64,000 nt of DNA, taken from positions 558,001-622,000 of the forward strand of contig NZ_BSDC01000001.1 of assembly GCF_030268045.1 (NCBI RefSeq), in the 5' to 3' direction. Below, piece by piece: positions 16,773 through 24,352 of the stretch. The stretch is from Geothrix edaphica (GTDB lineage Bacteria; Acidobacteriota; Holophagae; Holophagales; Holophagaceae). The notes beneath the pieces are model-generated. The model was not told the origin of the DNA. It saw only the letters and a program-made list of their open reading frames with translations, and did not search any database. The position numbers and the translations under genes are program-made. Every line of letters starts with the position of its first letter. The first letter of the stretch is position 1.

Positions 16773-18647
16773 ATGACGACGACCCTCGAGTTCCGTGACG
16801 CCGTTCGGTCCGCCTACCCGGATGTCTACACGCCGGAGGTGCTTCGTGCCCTCGACGTGCTGGCGCCCCTGGATGAGCGCCGCCGGGCGCGCATGGCGGC
16901 CCGGACCGCGCGGCGGAAGCAGCGGGCGGAGGCGCGCGAGCGCATCGCCTTCCTCGATCCGGAAGCGCTGATTCCGGGCACCCGGATCAAGGTGGCCGAT
17001 GCCCGCGCCGGGAACTTCGATGGCGCCGTGATCCCGCCCGATCTCACCCGCCAGTGGATCCAGGGCACGGGGCCCGCCACCAAGCCGCGCTCCGATGTGC
17101 GCTCCGGCCTCCGCAACGTGGCCTATGCGCTGCTTTCCGGCGCGGACGGCTGGATGTTCGACGGCGAGGATGCGCTGGGCCAGGTGGACACCATGTCGCT
17201 GGACAACCACCGCAACCTAAAGCTCGCCATCGCCCGGGATCCCCTCTTCCTGGAAGTGGCCGAGGAGGTGGCCGGGGAGATGAACCGCTGGGCGGACGGC
17301 TTCTTCGGCCGCCCCATCATCGCCGACTGGCGCCAGCAGCTGGACTTCACCACGATCCTGTACCGCTGCCGGGGCCTCCACTTGGAGGACCGCCACATCC
17401 GCCGCGACGGGCACGGGTTCTCCGCCTCCATCGCCGACCTGGTGCTCTACGTGGTGAACAACCACGAGCGGCTGCGGGCCGCGGGCCGCAGCATCGTCCT
17501 CTACCTGCCCAAGACCCAGACCGCCGAGGATGCCGCCCTCTGGAACGACATGCTGCTGGCCCTGGAGGGCCACCTGGGCCTGCCCGTGGGCACCATCAAG
17601 TGCTACGTGCTGGTGGAGCAGCTGGAGCAGTGCTTCCAGCTCATGGAGATCCGCGCGGCGCTGTCACCGCACTTCGTGGGCTTCAACACCGGCCGTTGGG
17701 ACTACATCAACAGCGTGTCGGACGCCCTGGCCTGGGACCGCGAGTTCGTGAATCCCAACATCCAGGCCATCACCATGACCTACGGCTACATGCGGACCTA
17801 CGAGGACCGCGTGCGCCGGGCCATGAACACGCCGGACCGGAACGGGCGCTTCGCGCTCTGGCAGGGCGGCATGGAACCCAACATCCCCGTGGGCAGCGAG
17901 GAGGGCGTGGCGGCCAGCATGAAGCGCGCCGTGGCCGGCGCCGAGCGCGAGCAGCGCGAGGGCGCCTCCGGCAAGTGGGTGGCCCACTGGAAGATGGTGC
18001 ACATCGTGCGGCCCGTGTGGGAGCGCGTGGGCGAAGCCAACCAGATGGGCCGCGCCTTCCCGGCGCTGACCTACGGCCCCGCGGACGCGGCGGGCCTGAT
18101 GCAGCTGGAGGAGGCGCCCCGCACCATCGCCGGCGCCCGCGACCTGCTCTCCGTGGCCCTCCAGTACGGCAACGCCTTCCTGCGCGGCTTCCAGGCGGCT
18201 GCGCTGAAACCGGCGGACTTCTTCGGCAACGACGATGTGCTCTACCTCATGGAGGACATGGCCACGGGCGAGATCCGGGTCTCCATCCTGTGGGAGTGGC
18301 TGCACAAGGGCGCGGTCTTCACCGAGGCCGACGCCGCCACCGGCACCGCCGCCGGGGACGCCTTCACGCCGGCCCTCTTCGCCCGGCTGCTGGAGGAGGA
18401 GTACGCCAAGCTCCGCCAGGCCGGCAACCGCGATGTCCACGACGACTCCAAGAACACCACCCTCCCCATCGCCCGCGCCATCGTCCAGACCTATGTCCAG
18501 AGCAAGGTCAAGGCTCCCTGGTACGTGGACCTGCTCAACCTGAATCTGGGCCTGGAGGACCTGGCCGTGGCCGAACAGCGCATCGCCCGGTTCTTCGAGA
18601 CCTTCAAGCAGGACGGCACCCGGATCACGGAGAACCTGGATTTCTGA
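16773..18647 (+). CDS. malate synthase (A-like, enlarged)
   Basis: Condenses glyoxylate with acetyl-CoA to malate. 624 residues, longer than typical malate synthase A (about 530) and shorter than G (about 720). The start at 16773 (MTTTLEFRDA) follows GGAG; an in-frame ATG twelve bases earlier lacks a site. Seen: FDGEDALGQVDTMSLDN (catalytic-barrel acidic patch), IADWRQQLDF, YLPKTQTAEDAALWND, and GFNTGRWDYINSVSDAL with the malate-synthase-A hallmark GRWDYI; the C-terminal helical plug carries DVHDDSKNTTLPIA. Isocitrate lyase is not nearby, so the glyoxylate source may be glycolate rather than isocitrate. It stands 71 bases after glycerate kinase, probably as the same unit. Confidence 0.9.
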   Translation: MTTTLEFRDAVRSAYPDVYTPEVLRALDVLAPLDERRRARMAARTARRKQRAEARERIAFLDPEALIPGTRIKVADARAGNFDGAVIPPDLTRQWIQGTGPATKPRSDVRSGLRNVAYALLSGADGWMFDGEDALGQVDTMSLDNHRNLKLAIARDPLFLEVAEEVAGEMNRWADGFFGRPIIADWRQQLDFTTILYRCRGLHLEDRHIRRDGHGFSASIADLVLYVVNNHERLRAAGRSIVLYLPKTQTAEDAALWNDMLLALEGHLGLPVGTIKCYVLVEQLEQCFQLMEIRAALSPHFVGFNTGRWDYINSVSDALAWDREFVNPNIQAITMTYGYMRTYEDRVRRAMNTPDRNGRFALWQGGMEPNIPVGSEEGVAASMKRAVAGAEREQREGASGKWVAHWKMVHIVRPVWERVGEANQMGRAFPALTYGPADAAGLMQLEEAPRTIAGARDLLSVALQYGNAFLRGFQAAALKPADFFGNDDVLYLMEDMATGEIRVSILWEWLHKGAVFTEADAATGTAAGDAFTPALFARLLEEEYAKLRQAGNRDVHDDSKNTTLPIARAIVQTYVQSKVKAPWYVDLLNLNLGLEDLAVAEQRIARFFETFKQDGTRITENLDF

Positions 18648-18663
18648 AGGGAATGCGGCGAGA

Positions 18664-18699
18664 GGATTAACAGGATGAATGGCAGGATGAACAGGATTC
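18664..18699. repeat. short direct repeats, AACAGGATGAAC type
   Basis: The region just after malate synthase repeats the unit (A)CAGGAT(G/T)AA three to four times. Repeats of this AACAGGATTAACAGGAT type are known from intergenic regions of many unrelated bacteria. No gene overlaps it. Confidence 0.6.
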
Positions 18700-18712
18700 A
18701 AGCCTGTCGCTG

Positions 18713-18964
18713 TCAGGCTGGCTGACCCGGTTCTTCATGCCGATGCTCCTGGGCCTGTCTGCCGGGGAAGTGGGTTGTCGCGCAGTCTGGGCACAGGCCG
18801 TGGGTGAGGGCCGTGCCCGCCACTTCCAGGCAACGCGGCTCCCCGGGAAGCCAGGCCCCGGCCTGGTCGCGGACCTTCCCGCACCAGCCGCAGACAGGGA
18901 CCAGCGCACCCGGGGCGCGGCGGCCCGCGCAGGCAGCAGCCGGCTGACTCGAGACATGACTCAT
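18713..18964 (-). CDS. small CxxC/CPxC putative zinc-binding protein
   Basis: 83-residue protein. The start at 18964 has GGAG nine bases upstream. Residues 22-61 carry VPVCGWCGKVRD...W...THGLCPDC, with Cys25, Cys28, Cys58 and Cys61. This pattern (CxxCKxIRDxxGxW ... SHGxCPxC) is the familiar tail of many PAS-domain kinases, cyclases and response regulators, presumably a zinc knuckle. Here it stands alone with no sensor domain upstream in frame. It may be a remnant of a longer signalling protein or a genuine mini-protein. Function unknown; the call rests on motif recognition only. Confidence 0.45.
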   Translation of the reverse strand: MSHVSSQPAAACAGRRAPGALVPVCGWCGKVRDQAGAWLPGEPRCLEVAGTALTHGLCPDCATTHFPGRQAQEHRHEEPGQPA

Positions 18965-19460
18965 CGGGAAGGCTCCGGGGCTTCCGGAAGGTCGCCAGAC
19001 CTTCATCCTGAAACCCATCCATGATGGTGGCGGCACAAGGATGTTTTGACAGTGATCTACGGCACGAGCCGTGAGCCTACCTGCGGTCAGGCTCTCAACG
19101 GGGCCGCGAAGGTCCGCGGGGTGGGGTGGTCGTCCTCGCTGCCGGGAAGCTGCTGACAGCCATCATCGAAGTGATGAGAGCCGGCTTCATTTTGATCGGG
19201 CAGGCCCAGCCACCGAGTCGGATGATGTTTTATAAAATATTTTAAAATAATTACTTATAGAACGGTTTGGTTTATGCACATGCCCCGGCACATCGGGGGC
19301 GGACATCAAACACGAGAGCCTGAATCGACCTGGCCGAAGCCCACCCTCGGGAGGGCTTGGCGTCGGTCGAATTCCGAAGGCTCAACCCTTCCATCCGTGT
19401 TTCAAAGCCTCGTTCATCCAGCAACCGGCATTCCTGCCCTCACCCCAAAAAGGACCGAAC
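18965..19460. other. 496-bp intergenic region with an AT-rich promoter-like patch
   Basis: I see no convincing gene. Around 19221-19262 the composition drops sharply to AT-rich (TTTTATAAAATATTTTAAAA and TTATAGAAC), in contrast to the GC-rich surroundings, and this is the likely promoter area for the metal-binding operon that begins at 19461. A small CGGC-ACGA-GCCG hairpin lies near 19062. Confidence 0.45.
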
Positions 19461-19892
19461 ATGACCATCAAGCTGAACAAGAACCTTGCGATCCCCACGG
19501 GCCTTGCGTTGGCCATGGGCTTGGCCGCCTGGTCACCGTCCCTGGCGCAATCCACCGAGCCTGCGAAGGCGAAGAAAATGACGATGGAGCACTCCAAGAC
19601 AGAGCACTCCAGGAAGATGATGGACCGTTGCCACGACATGATGGCCACCATGAAGGCCCAGGATGCTGAGCTGGCGGCTCTGGTTGCCAGCATGAACAGC
19701 GCGCCGAAGGACTCCAGGGTGGATCTGATGGCCGACATCATCACCAAGCTGGCAGATCAGCGGGCTGCCATGCACGCCCGGATGGCGGAAATGCATATGG
19801 AGATGATGAAGCACATGCAGATGGGCGAAGGCGCCACGCCGCACCATTCCATGAAGAAGGAGATGGAGAAGAAGACCGGGGAGCGGCCATGA
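19461..19892 (+). CDS. exported Met/His-rich protein, probable metal binder
   Basis: 143 residues with AAGGA before the ATG and a signal peptide (LAIPTGLALAMGLAAWSPSLAQ). The mature part is helical, charged and unusually rich in Met and His (KKMTMEHSKTEHSRKMMDRCHDMM; AEMHMEMMKHMQMGEG), the composition of periplasmic copper or silver scavengers. No named family recognised. Its stop overlaps the start of a YHS protein (ATGA at 19889-19892), so the two are translationally coupled and probably act together in metal handling. Confidence 0.75.
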   Translation: MTIKLNKNLAIPTGLALAMGLAAWSPSLAQSTEPAKAKKMTMEHSKTEHSRKMMDRCHDMMATMKAQDAELAALVASMNSAPKDSRVDLMADIITKLADQRAAMHARMAEMHMEMMKHMQMGEGATPHHSMKKEMEKKTGERP

Positions 19893-20059
19893 GCGAATCG
19901 AAGACCTTCTCCAAAGACCCCACGTGCGGGATGAGTGTCGATGAAGCCACCGCGCTTCATTCAGAACGGGACGGGAAGACCTACTATTTCTGCAGCGAAA
20001 TGTGCCAGGAAAGGTTCCAGTCCCTGTCCGCCGGTACCACCGAAACCTGCAACGGCTGA
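19889..20059 (+). CDS. 56-residue YHS-domain protein
   Basis: Very short gene overlapping the previous stop codon by four bases. It is almost entirely one YHS (TRASH-like) metal-binding domain: DPTCGMSVDEATALHSERDG, then TYYFCSEMCQERF. Cysteines at DPTCGM and FCSEMC are the expected ligands. YHS domains occur at the N-termini of copper ATPases and beside heavy-metal exporters. Coupling to the Met/His-rich protein supports a copper- or silver-binding pair. The next gene downstream is convergent. Confidence 0.85.
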   Translation: MSESKTFSKDPTCGMSVDEATALHSERDGKTYYFCSEMCQERFQSLSAGTTETCNG

Positions 20060-20110
20060 CGTCCGCACCCTGGCGGGACTGCAAAATTCGATTTCAGGCT
20101 TTCTTTGGAT

Positions 20111-22921
20111 TCACGCCTTTTGCAGTTCCGCCGCGAAGGCCTGCAGGGCGCGGTAGTAGGGATCGATGCTCGGGATGTAGTGGCGCTCTCCGGCGGCGTG
20201 GGGGCCGATGCCGGACTGGCCCCAGACCACGCCCTGGCCCTTGGGGGCAAAGCGGGCGGAGGTGCCGGCGCCCTTGCGGCCCAGGCGGATCTCGCCGCCG
20301 GCGGCTTCGATGCCCGCCAGCAGGGCCTTGAGGTAGGGGTTCTCGGGATCGCAGGCCACGCCGGGCTCCCAGGCGGAGGGCACGAACTCCAGGTCTCGCT
20401 TCTCCGCCAGGGCCACGATGTCGGCGCGCAGCCCTGAGATGTCGTCCTGGGGGATGGGGCGGATCTCCACACCCAGGGCGCCGCGATCCGGCGTGATGTT
20501 GAAGATGCCGGGCGTGCCCACCTGGATGTAGGCGAAGCGGGCCAGGGACTGCCAGCCGTCCGAGGCCTTCAGGGTGAGGCGCTTGCCGAACAGCTCGCGC
20601 AGGGCCTCCCGCGCACCCAGGAGGCGCTCCGTGAGGTCGCTGCCCCCCGCCAGGCCGCTGTGGCCGCGGGTGCCATGGGCCACGAACTCGAACCGCAGCA
20701 CGCCGCGGTTCTGGGTGCAGACTTCGCCCCACAACTCGGTGCCCTTCTCGCCCGTGCGCTCGCCGGCCACGAAGAAGGACGGCTCATAGCCCCACTCCTC
20801 CTTCAGCTGCTGCAGCACATGGGGGGTGCCCATGGGCTCCAGCTCGCCGTTCTCCTCGTTGCCCACCAGGAGCAGGTTCACGGGCGGGTAGGGGGCGCCC
20901 TTCTTGAGGGTGTCCTTCATCCAGACGAGGTAGGTGGAGAGCACGGTCTTCATGTCCGCGGCGCCGCGGCCCCAGAGGTAGTCGCCCTCGATCTTCGGCT
21001 CGAACTGGCTGTCGTCGGGTTCCGGCTCCACCACGTCGAAGTGGCCGCAGAGCATGGCCGGGGCCTTCTCGCCGCCGGGGAAGTGGGCCAGCACCGCGGG
21101 GAAGGTGGCCTGGTCGAAGTAGCGCACGGGCACGCCGTGGTTGCGGAGGTAGTCGTAGATGAAGGTGGCCGCCCGGTGGATCTCGGGCATGCGCTCCTCG
21201 GGGCAGGCGGTGACGCTGGGGATGCGGATCAGGCGCTGGGACACGGACAGCACCTCTGCGGTCTTGTCCGCGAAGCCGGATTCCACCAGGGTTTCGGGCC
21301 GGGGCCGGAAGCGCACGGGGGCCCGGGGATCGAGGTGCACTTCATCGCGGGCGTGCTCCACGAAGTCCTGGAGTTTGTTCTGCTCCGCGCCGAGGTCGGC
21401 CAGGTGGGCGGTGACGGTCTCCACCTCGTCGCGGACCTGGACCTTCCGCGCCTCGGCCAGTTCGACGAGCAGGGCCGGCGGCACGATGTCCGAGGTGCCG
21501 AGCTTCGCCTGCAGGCGCTGGCGGATCTTCTCGGCGGTGCTGGGCGCGCCTTCAACCATGTCGCGCAACGGCTGGAGGTCCTCCCAGAAGCCCAGGGCCT
21601 CGGCCATGGGCCGCAGCTGGTTGAGGGTCCAGGCCAGGAATGGGCGCATGGCCACGGGCTTGGCGGTGAGGGGATCCTCGATGACGGCGTTCAGGCCCTC
21701 CCTGGCGGCCAGCTCCTCGTTGCGGCGGGCCCGGGTGATGTCCTCGGCGTCGTAGCGGAAGCCGCGGGCGAAGTCGGGATCGGCGTAGAAGCGGAGCAGC
21801 AGCAGGTGCTTGAGGGTGAGGTTCGCCACGTCGAGGGCCAGCTCGTGGCCGGGGTCGTCCGTGCGCACTTCCACGCGGGCCATGGGCAGGTCGATGCGCG
21901 CGAAGAGGTTCTGCCGCTCGATCTGCGCGGCCATGTCCTCCACGTTGCGCGTCTCGCCGGCGGCGAAGAGGCCCCGGGCGTAGATGTCGTGCAGCTGGTC
22001 GCTGGTGACCTGGATGAGGCGCTCCACGGGCTCGGCCTGGGAGCGGGCGCGCACGGGGATCCAGTTGTTGTTGCCGAAGCGGACGCCGCGCCGCACCAGG
22101 TCGTAGGACAGGCGCAGGTAGTCGGCGTGGCTGCGGTTCAGGTCCGGCATGTCCAGGGCCGGCGGGTTGGGGAAGGTGAGGTTCCGCACCGATTCGTAGG
22201 GCGTGAGCCGCACCACGGGCCTGCCGTCCTCCTCCGAGGCCTGGAGGGGCGTGCTGGCGCTGGTGGCGATGAAGAGCGCCGCGAAGGCCCGCATGAGCCG
22301 CGTGCCCGTGATGTAGACCTGGTTCTTGTAGTCGTCCAGGTGCCGGTCGCCGCGCTCGGAGGCGGGCAGGTGCATGAAGTCCCAGGCCAGCATGGGCTCG
22401 GGCAGGCTGAGGTTCGAGTGGGTGCCCGCGGTGGCCAGCTCGGTGCCGTACAGCTCGACGCAGCGCTGGAGGTAGCGCCGCTTGGCCAGGTGCCAGGACA
22501 TGGGCACGCAGTCGGGCCCGATCTCCGGCAGCACGAGCAGGTTCCCGTGCCAGTAGTGCAGGGGTTCCCCGAAGGCGCGGCCCGCCTTGTAGAGGGCGTT
22601 GATGAGGGCGGCCTCAAGCAGGCGGCCTTCGTACACCGCGCCCCGGGGGGTGTGGTAGGGCCGCGTGACCCACTCGATCATCCAGTGGAAGACCTCCAAC
22701 TGGTGGTACTCCTCGGTCCAGGGCGCCAGCACCTTGGTCCGCAGGTGATCGACGAAGGACATGCGGTCCGGCCCCGTGCCCACGGTGAGCAGGGGGCGGA
22801 ACTGCGGATCCACCAGGTTCCACTCCAACTCCAGCCCGCAGAGGCCGCCCGAGGGACGGGTCTCCAGCGCCGTCTGGCGCGCCAGCTGGAACTTCTCGAC
22901 GAAGGCGTTCAGGTCGAACAC
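20111..22921 (-). CDS. fusion of glutamate-cysteine-ligase-like domain and M20 peptidase
   Basis: 936 residues in two parts. Residues 1 to about 520 resemble glutamate-cysteine ligases: GLCGLELEWNLVD near the N-terminus, EEYHQLEVFHWMIEW, HYWHGNLLVLPEIGPD and THSNLSLPEPML. Residues from about 545 are an M20/ArgE-DapE metallopeptidase: GHFDVVEPEP (metal His and Asp), LWGRGAADMK (bridging Asp), NEENGE (catalytic Glu), and GTRGHSGLAGGSD in the lid. The start is GTG at 22921, sharing one base with the TAG stop of the aminotransferase (TAGTG), so translation is coupled. A domain that joins a gamma-glutamyl group to an amine and one that cleaves amide bonds in one chain suggests a transient gamma-glutamyl intermediate. 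Substrates unknown. Confidence 0.82.
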   Translation of the reverse strand: MFDLNAFVEKFQLARQTALETRPSGGLCGLELEWNLVDPQFRPLLTVGTGPDRMSFVDHLRTKVLAPWTEEYHQLEVFHWMIEWVTRPYHTPRGAVYEGRLLEAALINALYKAGRAFGEPLHYWHGNLLVLPEIGPDCVPMSWHLAKRRYLQRCVELYGTELATAGTHSNLSLPEPMLAWDFMHLPASERGDRHLDDYKNQVYITGTRLMRAFAALFIATSASTPLQASEEDGRPVVRLTPYESVRNLTFPNPPALDMPDLNRSHADYLRLSYDLVRRGVRFGNNNWIPVRARSQAEPVERLIQVTSDQLHDIYARGLFAAGETRNVEDMAAQIERQNLFARIDLPMARVEVRTDDPGHELALDVANLTLKHLLLLRFYADPDFARGFRYDAEDITRARRNEELAAREGLNAVIEDPLTAKPVAMRPFLAWTLNQLRPMAEALGFWEDLQPLRDMVEGAPSTAEKIRQRLQAKLGTSDIVPPALLVELAEARKVQVRDEVETVTAHLADLGAEQNKLQDFVEHARDEVHLDPRAPVRFRPRPETLVESGFADKTAEVLSVSQRLIRIPSVTACPEERMPEIHRAATFIYDYLRNHGVPVRYFDQATFPAVLAHFPGGEKAPAMLCGHFDVVEPEPDDSQFEPKIEGDYLWGRGAADMKTVLSTYLVWMKDTLKKGAPYPPVNLLLVGNEENGELEPMGTPHVLQQLKEEWGYEPSFFVAGERTGEKGTELWGEVCTQNRGVLRFEFVAHGTRGHSGLAGGSDLTERLLGAREALRELFGKRLTLKASDGWQSLARFAYIQVGTPGIFNITPDRGALGVEIRPIPQDDISGLRADIVALAEKRDLEFVPSAWEPGVACDPENPYLKALLAGIEAAGGEIRLGRKGAGTSARFAPKGQGVVWGQSGIGPHAAGERHYIPSIDPYYRALQAFAAELQKA

Positions 22922-24231
22922 TAGCCCTCCAGACTCTTCAGCGCCGCCACGAGCCGCTCGGCGGCACCCCGGGTGCGCTCGACGGGGGTGGCGTAGGAGA
23001 AGCGGATCCACTCGGCGCCGTAGGGGCTGAAGAAGGCGCCGGGAACGACGGCCACGCCGTGCTCCTCGGCCAGGTACTGGCCCATGGGCTCGGAGTCGGC
23101 CCAGCCTTTGGCCGCGAAGGCATCCGCCACCTTGATGAAGGCGTAGTAGCCCTGCCCGATGATGTGGGTGAGCTGCTGCTCCTTGAGGAAGCCGCGCAGC
23201 CAGGCGCGGCTGGCGCGGGTGGGCTCGGCGATGGGCGCGGAGGCGGCGGCGAAGCCCTTCTCGTAGGCGGCCATGGCCACGGCCAGGCTGAAGAAGGAGG
23301 GGATCACGGTGTGCGAGGCCTGGGCCACGATGACCTTGACCACCTCCGCGTCCGCCAGCAGGTGGCAGTTGCGGATGTTGGAGGCGCCGAGGCTCTTGGT
23401 GAGGCCGTCGAGCACCATCAGGCGCTTGCGCATCGCGGGCTCGAAGGCGCGCAGGAGGACGTTCACGTCGTAGGGCTCGCCATCCCCCACCGCGTGGTAC
23501 ATCCAGTCGAAGAGGACGTAGGCCACGCCGGCTTCCAGCGCAGTGCGGGCCAGGGCGATCTGGCGCTCCAGCGTGAGCGTCTGGCCCGTGGGGTTGTCGG
23601 GGCTGGTGATGACGAGGCCCGCCACCTTGCGGCTCGACTTCGCGGCTTCGGTGACGCAGGCGCGGATGCCGTCCTCGGAATAGGCCCAGCCTTCCTCCGC
23701 CCGGCCCGGGGCCCACATCACATTGGCGCCGATGCCGTACGGCCCCCAGTTGTAGCTGATCCAGGGCACGCGGCTGACCACGATCACGTCGCCCTGGCGG
23801 CCGTGGCCCAGGGCCAGCATGGCCTGGTAGGCCTTCTGCAGGCCGTCGCGGCCGCCCTGGGTGCCGATGACATTGGCCGTGCCCCAGCCGGTGTCCGGCG
23901 CGAGCTTCCAGTACTGCTCGGCCACGGCCTTGCGGTAGGCCTCGGTGCCGAAGGGCATGTCGTAGGCGGTGCCGTGCTGCTTCTGCAGCTCGAAGGCGCG
24001 GTCCAGCAGCGCCCCGGGCACGCCGGGGAGCGAGGCCCCGCCGTCGCCCTGGCTGGCGTCGAAGACCGGCGCGCCGGGCTGCTTCTCCTGGAAGACCTTC
24101 AGCGACTTGTTGATGAGGAACATGCGGGAGGCGGGAATCGGCGCCAGCTGTTTCAGGTGATCGCTCACCGGGACGAGATTGGCCTCAGGCACGGCGAAGG
24201 CGGGCGTTTCAGGGGAGAGCAGGGCAGCCAT
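22921..24231 (-). CDS. class I/II PLP-dependent aminotransferase
   Basis: 436 residues. The start at 24231 (MAALLSPETPAF) follows GGGAGGATCC; an upstream in-frame ATG at 24312 lies inside the terminator-like leader and is not favoured. Seen: SPDNPTGQTL (substrate and cofactor contact), DWMYHA, and DGLTKSLGASNIRNC with the probable PLP Lys of LTKS; the C-terminal GAFFSPYGAEWIRFSYATP carries the carboxylate-binding Arg. Fold type I. It is directly coupled to the ligase-M20 fusion downstream and follows proBA, so an amino acid with a gamma-glutamyl or proline-like relation could be its substrate, which is inference. Substrate specificity is not readable. Confidence 0.88.
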   Translation of the reverse strand: MAALLSPETPAFAVPEANLVPVSDHLKQLAPIPASRMFLINKSLKVFQEKQPGAPVFDASQGDGGASLPGVPGALLDRAFELQKQHGTAYDMPFGTEAYRKAVAEQYWKLAPDTGWGTANVIGTQGGRDGLQKAYQAMLALGHGRQGDVIVVSRVPWISYNWGPYGIGANVMWAPGRAEEGWAYSEDGIRACVTEAAKSSRKVAGLVITSPDNPTGQTLTLERQIALARTALEAGVAYVLFDWMYHAVGDGEPYDVNVLLRAFEPAMRKRLMVLDGLTKSLGASNIRNCHLLADAEVVKVIVAQASHTVIPSFFSLAVAMAAYEKGFAAASAPIAEPTRASRAWLRGFLKEQQLTHIIGQGYYAFIKVADAFAAKGWADSEPMGQYLAEEHGVAVVPGAFFSPYGAEWIRFSYATPVERTRGAAERLVAALKSLEG

Positions 24232-24247
24232 GGATCCTCCCGATACG

Positions 24248-24280
24248 AAAAAGTCGCCCCTGCGGCAACCCGGGGGCGAC
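24248..24280 (-). terminator. terminator-like hairpin in the aminotransferase leader
   Basis: On the minus strand GTCGCCCC pairs with GGGGCGAC around a 12-base loop, followed at once by TTTTT. The T-run ends only 16 bases before the aminotransferase ATG and its ribosome site. Transcripts from proBA or from an AT-rich promoter-like patch at 24315-24345 must pass it, so it should act as an attenuator as well as, or instead of, the proA terminator. An alternative CCCGG/CCGGG pairing between 24300-24306 and the hairpin loop is possible. Confidence 0.7.
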
Positions 24281-24352
24281 AAGCATTGGTTAAGATTACC
24301 AGTCCGGGCCATGGGCTCAAGTTATAGAACGTTATATATCAATAAATGATGG

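Noticed and set aside
20111-23716. A longer version of the ligase-M20 fusion starting upstream of 22921
   Set aside because: The added part is antisense-like Gly/Arg/Pro text overlapping the aminotransferase gene in another frame; the GTG at 22921 fits the domain start.
24248-24312. The in-frame ATG at 24312 as the true aminotransferase start
   Set aside because: It would place the terminator hairpin inside the coding region and has no ribosome site, while 24231 has GGGAGG.
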